From Torymus aiolomorphi (lineage: Eukaryota > Arthropoda > Insecta > Hymenoptera > Torymidae), in NCBI GenBank assembly GCA_036365515.1, contig CM070876.1, forward strand, positions 173,129,978 to 173,193,977: a stretch of DNA of 64,000 nt, given 5' to 3'. This document shows, in pieces, positions 60,661 to 64,000 of the stretch (positions within the stretch are counted from its first letter, which is position 1; each line of letters starts with the position of its first letter). The notes under the pieces are model-generated. The model made no database searches and was not told where the DNA came from. It saw nothing but the letters and a program-made list of their open reading frames with translations. A program made the translations under genes and the position numbers.

Positions 60661-63041
60661 GGATTCGGGAGGGAGAAATTGATTTGTTTGCTATCTTTGG
60701 GTTTGCCAAGTTTGATGGATTTTCGGCGAGGTTCTTATCGCGTGAATATGGATTGATATTTTCTTCTGAAGATATATGTCGAGATGAGAGATTTCATTGC
60801 TGAAATGCTGTTGCGACATGTATCTTGGTGTGTTGTTTTATGGAGATTATGTTATGTTTTTCGACTACTATGTTGGCTAGAATATCGTTTGTATGATAAG
60901 AAATACAATTTATGAAAAACATTGATTTTTCTCTGTTATTTTGTTATGTAAGAAACGTTCACGCCCAAAATTATCGTATACCTATATAGTTTCGACTGCT
61001 GTACGGTGATTTTGCACTTTTCGATAATGATACAATGTGACTGTCATACTTCTAAAACATTTCAATTTCCTGGAATTCAGTAATGCAAAGCAATTTTCTA
61101 ATTGTAATCGTTACTCGCGTACAAAAAATGATAATTTCGTATTGAATAATTTCGCTAAATAATTATTGCGGAACTTGTATCTGCCGTATTGGAAAATGCC
61201 ATATCTTCGTTGATACAAGTTCGAGCGCCCTGGCAGTGATCAAAGCAACGGGGAATCAATATTGGAGCAACTTTCAATTAAAACTGTTGATTCTGAAAGT
61301 TTAATATCAAGAATAAAATACTCCTTTCAGAAATATTACATAAGAAAATGTTTTTTTTTTTCTTTTTCAACAAACGGAAGTGTAACTCGAAAGAAAACAT
61401 ATCATTGAAATAAATTCTGTATCCATGTGTATTAATATTTAACGGAAGAGATTCGCATACTTTGAAGTACAGCGTGAACTTGTCTGGAGACTAATGACGT
61501 CGTGTCTTGTGAAAACACCAGCACCCACGTGAACTGCGTGACATTTCAGTCTTTATCCGCGGCTATATGATGAATGGTGCTCCATATTACATAAAACGCA
61601 CGATGGAAACACGTCGCGGATCTACACCGCATACTTCTGCTGGAACCTTCCTACCCCCGGATACTTCGCATTTCAATTAGTTTTTTTCACGCTGTCATTT
61701 CACATTATAACGCGCTTTACGATCGACCGTGTAACTTCGTCTCTTCTTCTTCCTTTTTACAATTTAAAGTAGCTGTAGTTCGAGAGAAAGCTCGCGCACC
61801 GCTCCCACACCAGTTTAATGTATTCGTATTATATATATAACAATCACGTCTCAGAAGGAAGAAATTATAAATGTAAATATTGCCTCGACCGCCGCGGGAT
61901 ATTTTATTGGCAATTTTAATCCGACGCCTTAATTTATAAAACGGACATAAACAGGCCAGATAATCCGTATATCGAAACAGCCTCGTAAAAATACTGAAAA
62001 AAAAACATCGAAGGCTATGCTCAAACCGATGTAAATGCGACAAAATAATGCGACAAATTTACATGACAAGTAGTAACCTATACACGGGCTGCTAAATTTG
62101 TACCCGCGATGATAGCATTCGGTTATTCTTCGCGACAATACAAGCGCGCGTTATTGCCGTCCTTCGCGAAACGATAAAGACATTGGAGAGCTATTTTTCA
62201 CTTTTATATGCTTTAATGGGTCGTTAGACGACTGTAATCTTTTATATAACTTTTTTTAATGAACTTGAATACGTCACGTATCTAATGAAAGCATTTTTTC
62301 TTTTTTCTGTTACAGGTGAGCTAACGAGGATAATTGTCATTGTACAACCCATTATGACATCGCGAAGCGTAAGTGTATATGTTAAAATTACACGTTTCGC
62401 AGTATTGTAAGGATTATTACCAATTTAAACGGCAGAAACGTACGTTTTGTTTATTAATTTAACGTTGATAATACAATGGTACACACGTGTAATTTTAAAT
62501 TAAGTCGGTTAGTAGATACAAATGTTCTCTTTACTTTAATAAATTACTCACCACGCTATAAAAATGAAATTTAATACTAATGATGTATACTGAATATTTT
62601 TGTTGACGCCCGAAAGACTATTCGAATCAAAAACACCCCAAACCAACTCTTTTAAAGTATTTATCTGTACGAGCCTACCAAAAAACCACAACCTTCTTCT
62701 CACATCATTCCCCGCACAAACCGCGCCCTAAACAGCCCACAAAGCCGGCGCTTAAACCTCCATCCCTCGCAACATCGCGAGCTCTCACGAAAAACGCACG
62801 CCGACCGCGAAATTCGCCGCAACGAAAAATACAAACGGGATCGGAGCGCTGTGCGCGCATCTCAAAGGCCCGCTGCGCGCCCGAAACTCCAAAGCCTCTC
62901 GTGCGTAGGTACGCTTTAATGCATGCACTCTAAAATCGGATACTTAGACACGCGCTCTCTTTTTTCCCGCCGCGCGCGCAGTGCGTAGAGCGAGAGAAAG
63001 AATGGAGCCGAGGGGATGATTGATAGGCGCATTGTCGGCCG
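60661..63041. other. Intronic stretch without a supported gene
   Basis: AT-rich to 62.6 kb, then CpG-rich (62.75-63.0 kb). Contains the candidate recursive splice site at 62315/62316. Open frames lack recognisable content. Confidence 0.4.
62295..62322 (+). promoter_or_regulatory. Candidate recursive splice site (ratchet point) in GRK2 intron 1
   Basis: A pyrimidine-rich tract (TTTTTTCTTTTTTCTGTTACAG without break at 62294-62315) is followed at once by GTGAG, so a strong 3' splice site abuts a 5' splice site. This is the arrangement of zero-length exons used to remove long introns in Drosophila. A short real exon ending at a GTAAGT near 62370 is an alternative. Confidence 0.45.
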
Positions 63042-63045
63042 TTAA

Positions 63046-63376
63046 CGAGGTGGCATAGTCCTATCATTACCGACCGAGCAATTGACACAGCTTAAAGCTT
63101 ATTAAAAATAAAATACGTAGATCACAAAAAATCAAGAGCACACTGCTCTGTGGTTTTGAACGTTCTATCATCCAGCAAAAGTTTGGAGTCGAAATATCAA
63201 ATGGTTTTTGCAAAAATCACTTGATATTTCGGTTTCAAACTTTTACTGGATGATAGAACGTTTAAAACTACAGAGCAGTGTGCTCTTGATTTTTTGTGAT
63301 TAATCGTATTTTATTTTTAATAAGTTTGAAACTGTGTCAATTGCTCAGTCGGTAATGCTACGACTATGGCACTCCC
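63046..63376. mobile_element. TTAA-flanked palindromic MITE, same family as 59588-59987
   Basis: 331 bp with ends CGAGGTGGCATAGTC and GACTATGGCACTCCC-type complement. TTAA at 63042-63045 and 63377-63380. Arms share ACCGACCGAGCAATT and GAACGTTCTATCATCCAG with the 59.6-kb copy. End mismatches suggest an older insertion. Confidence 0.75.
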
Positions 63377-63380
63377 TTAA

Positions 63381-64000
63381 TTGTTTTAATCGCCCCCCGC
63401 GAATTCGGTCGCGCAACCTGCACGACTGGATGTTGACGGCGGGTAAGCAAAGTATGTACTGTCATATTGGAAATTCGGGGCCGAGATTGGAAGAGCGGAA
63501 TTTCTAAAGATCTGCGTTTGATTGGATCGATTTTATGTGGAAAATATGATACGTGTTTTTTCATGTTTTTTTTAGTTCGATGTGTCAACAGTTAGAGTGA
63601 CGTAGCAAAATATTACAGATATTTTGACAAGATTTTGCGACGCGAGCTGCGGGTACAACATCGATAGTATTCAAAATTTTATTTTTATGCGATATTTTTA
63701 ATGAATACAGAATATCCAAAATGCCATTGTTGTAATGTTTCAAGCTAGTGTATTCGCAAATTTATTGAATGAATGAATAAACGAGTGAATAAAAGAGTGG
63801 ATGGATTCGTGTTACGTTTAAATTTTAATGTTTAAGTTTTAGTTATGGCTTTGAAGAATTTTTAATCGACTGAAATATTTTCAAACGCTTCAATTAACGT
63901 TTTTAGATAATTCTTGTCGATTCTTACAATTAATAATTTTTCTTACCTAATTTATTTGGCAAACTTTAACGGTGCCCTAACCGGAAATATAATAATCTGC
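63381..64000. other. Right-edge intronic sequence
   Basis: AT-rich; nothing recognisable. A 74-codon minus-strand frame at 63364-63588 begins inside the MITE end and is unsupported. Confidence 0.4.

Overview
The window is animal nuclear DNA, most likely from an insect and plausibly a hymenopteran. Genes have GT-AG introns, the background is AT-rich with CpG-rich first exons, there are very long (CT)n, (GA)n and (CA)n arrays, and many short palindromic DNA transposons. The species-level placement is inference; nothing here fixes the taxon.

Left part (1-12.5 kb): three genes in a row on the minus strand. The 5' half of a HEATR6 orthologue runs off the left edge (1-2549). PET117, a small cytochrome c oxidase assembly factor, has two exons (3189-3808). 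A four-exon gene for an 802-residue tetratricopeptide-repeat protein follows (4692-12475); its N-terminal layout resembles vertebrate IFIT proteins. Its introns hold a tRNA-Glu(CTC) gene, a degenerate tRNA-like sequence and a set of nested palindromic repeats.

Middle (13.7-16.5 kb): two miniature transposons, one inserted in the other's target duplication, then a CpG-rich promoter and 5'UTR region and the first coding exon of a GRK2-type G-protein-coupled receptor kinase (Gprk1/GRK2) on the plus strand.

Right part (16.5-64 kb): I find no second GRK2 exon, so this appears to be one first intron of more than 47 kb. It contains possible recursive splice sites (best at 62315/62316), an antisense gene for a secreted repeat protein (signal peptide, Gly-His-Lys tract, four 67-residue beta-rich repeats each with a CxC motif), and many mobile elements. 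The secreted-protein gene has its own TATA box and an untranslated first exon. Its first intron carries a 4.7 kb non-LTR retrotransposon with a 12-bp target duplication, which itself contains a solo LTR with a 4-bp duplication. Elsewhere there is a family of TTAA-flanked palindromic MITEs, a Tc1/mariner-like MITE, larger foldback elements and the microsatellites.

The genes are functionally unrelated. The most interesting objects are the antisense secreted repeat gene, the IFIT-like TPR gene, and several insertions where empty and filled target sites can both be read within the window.
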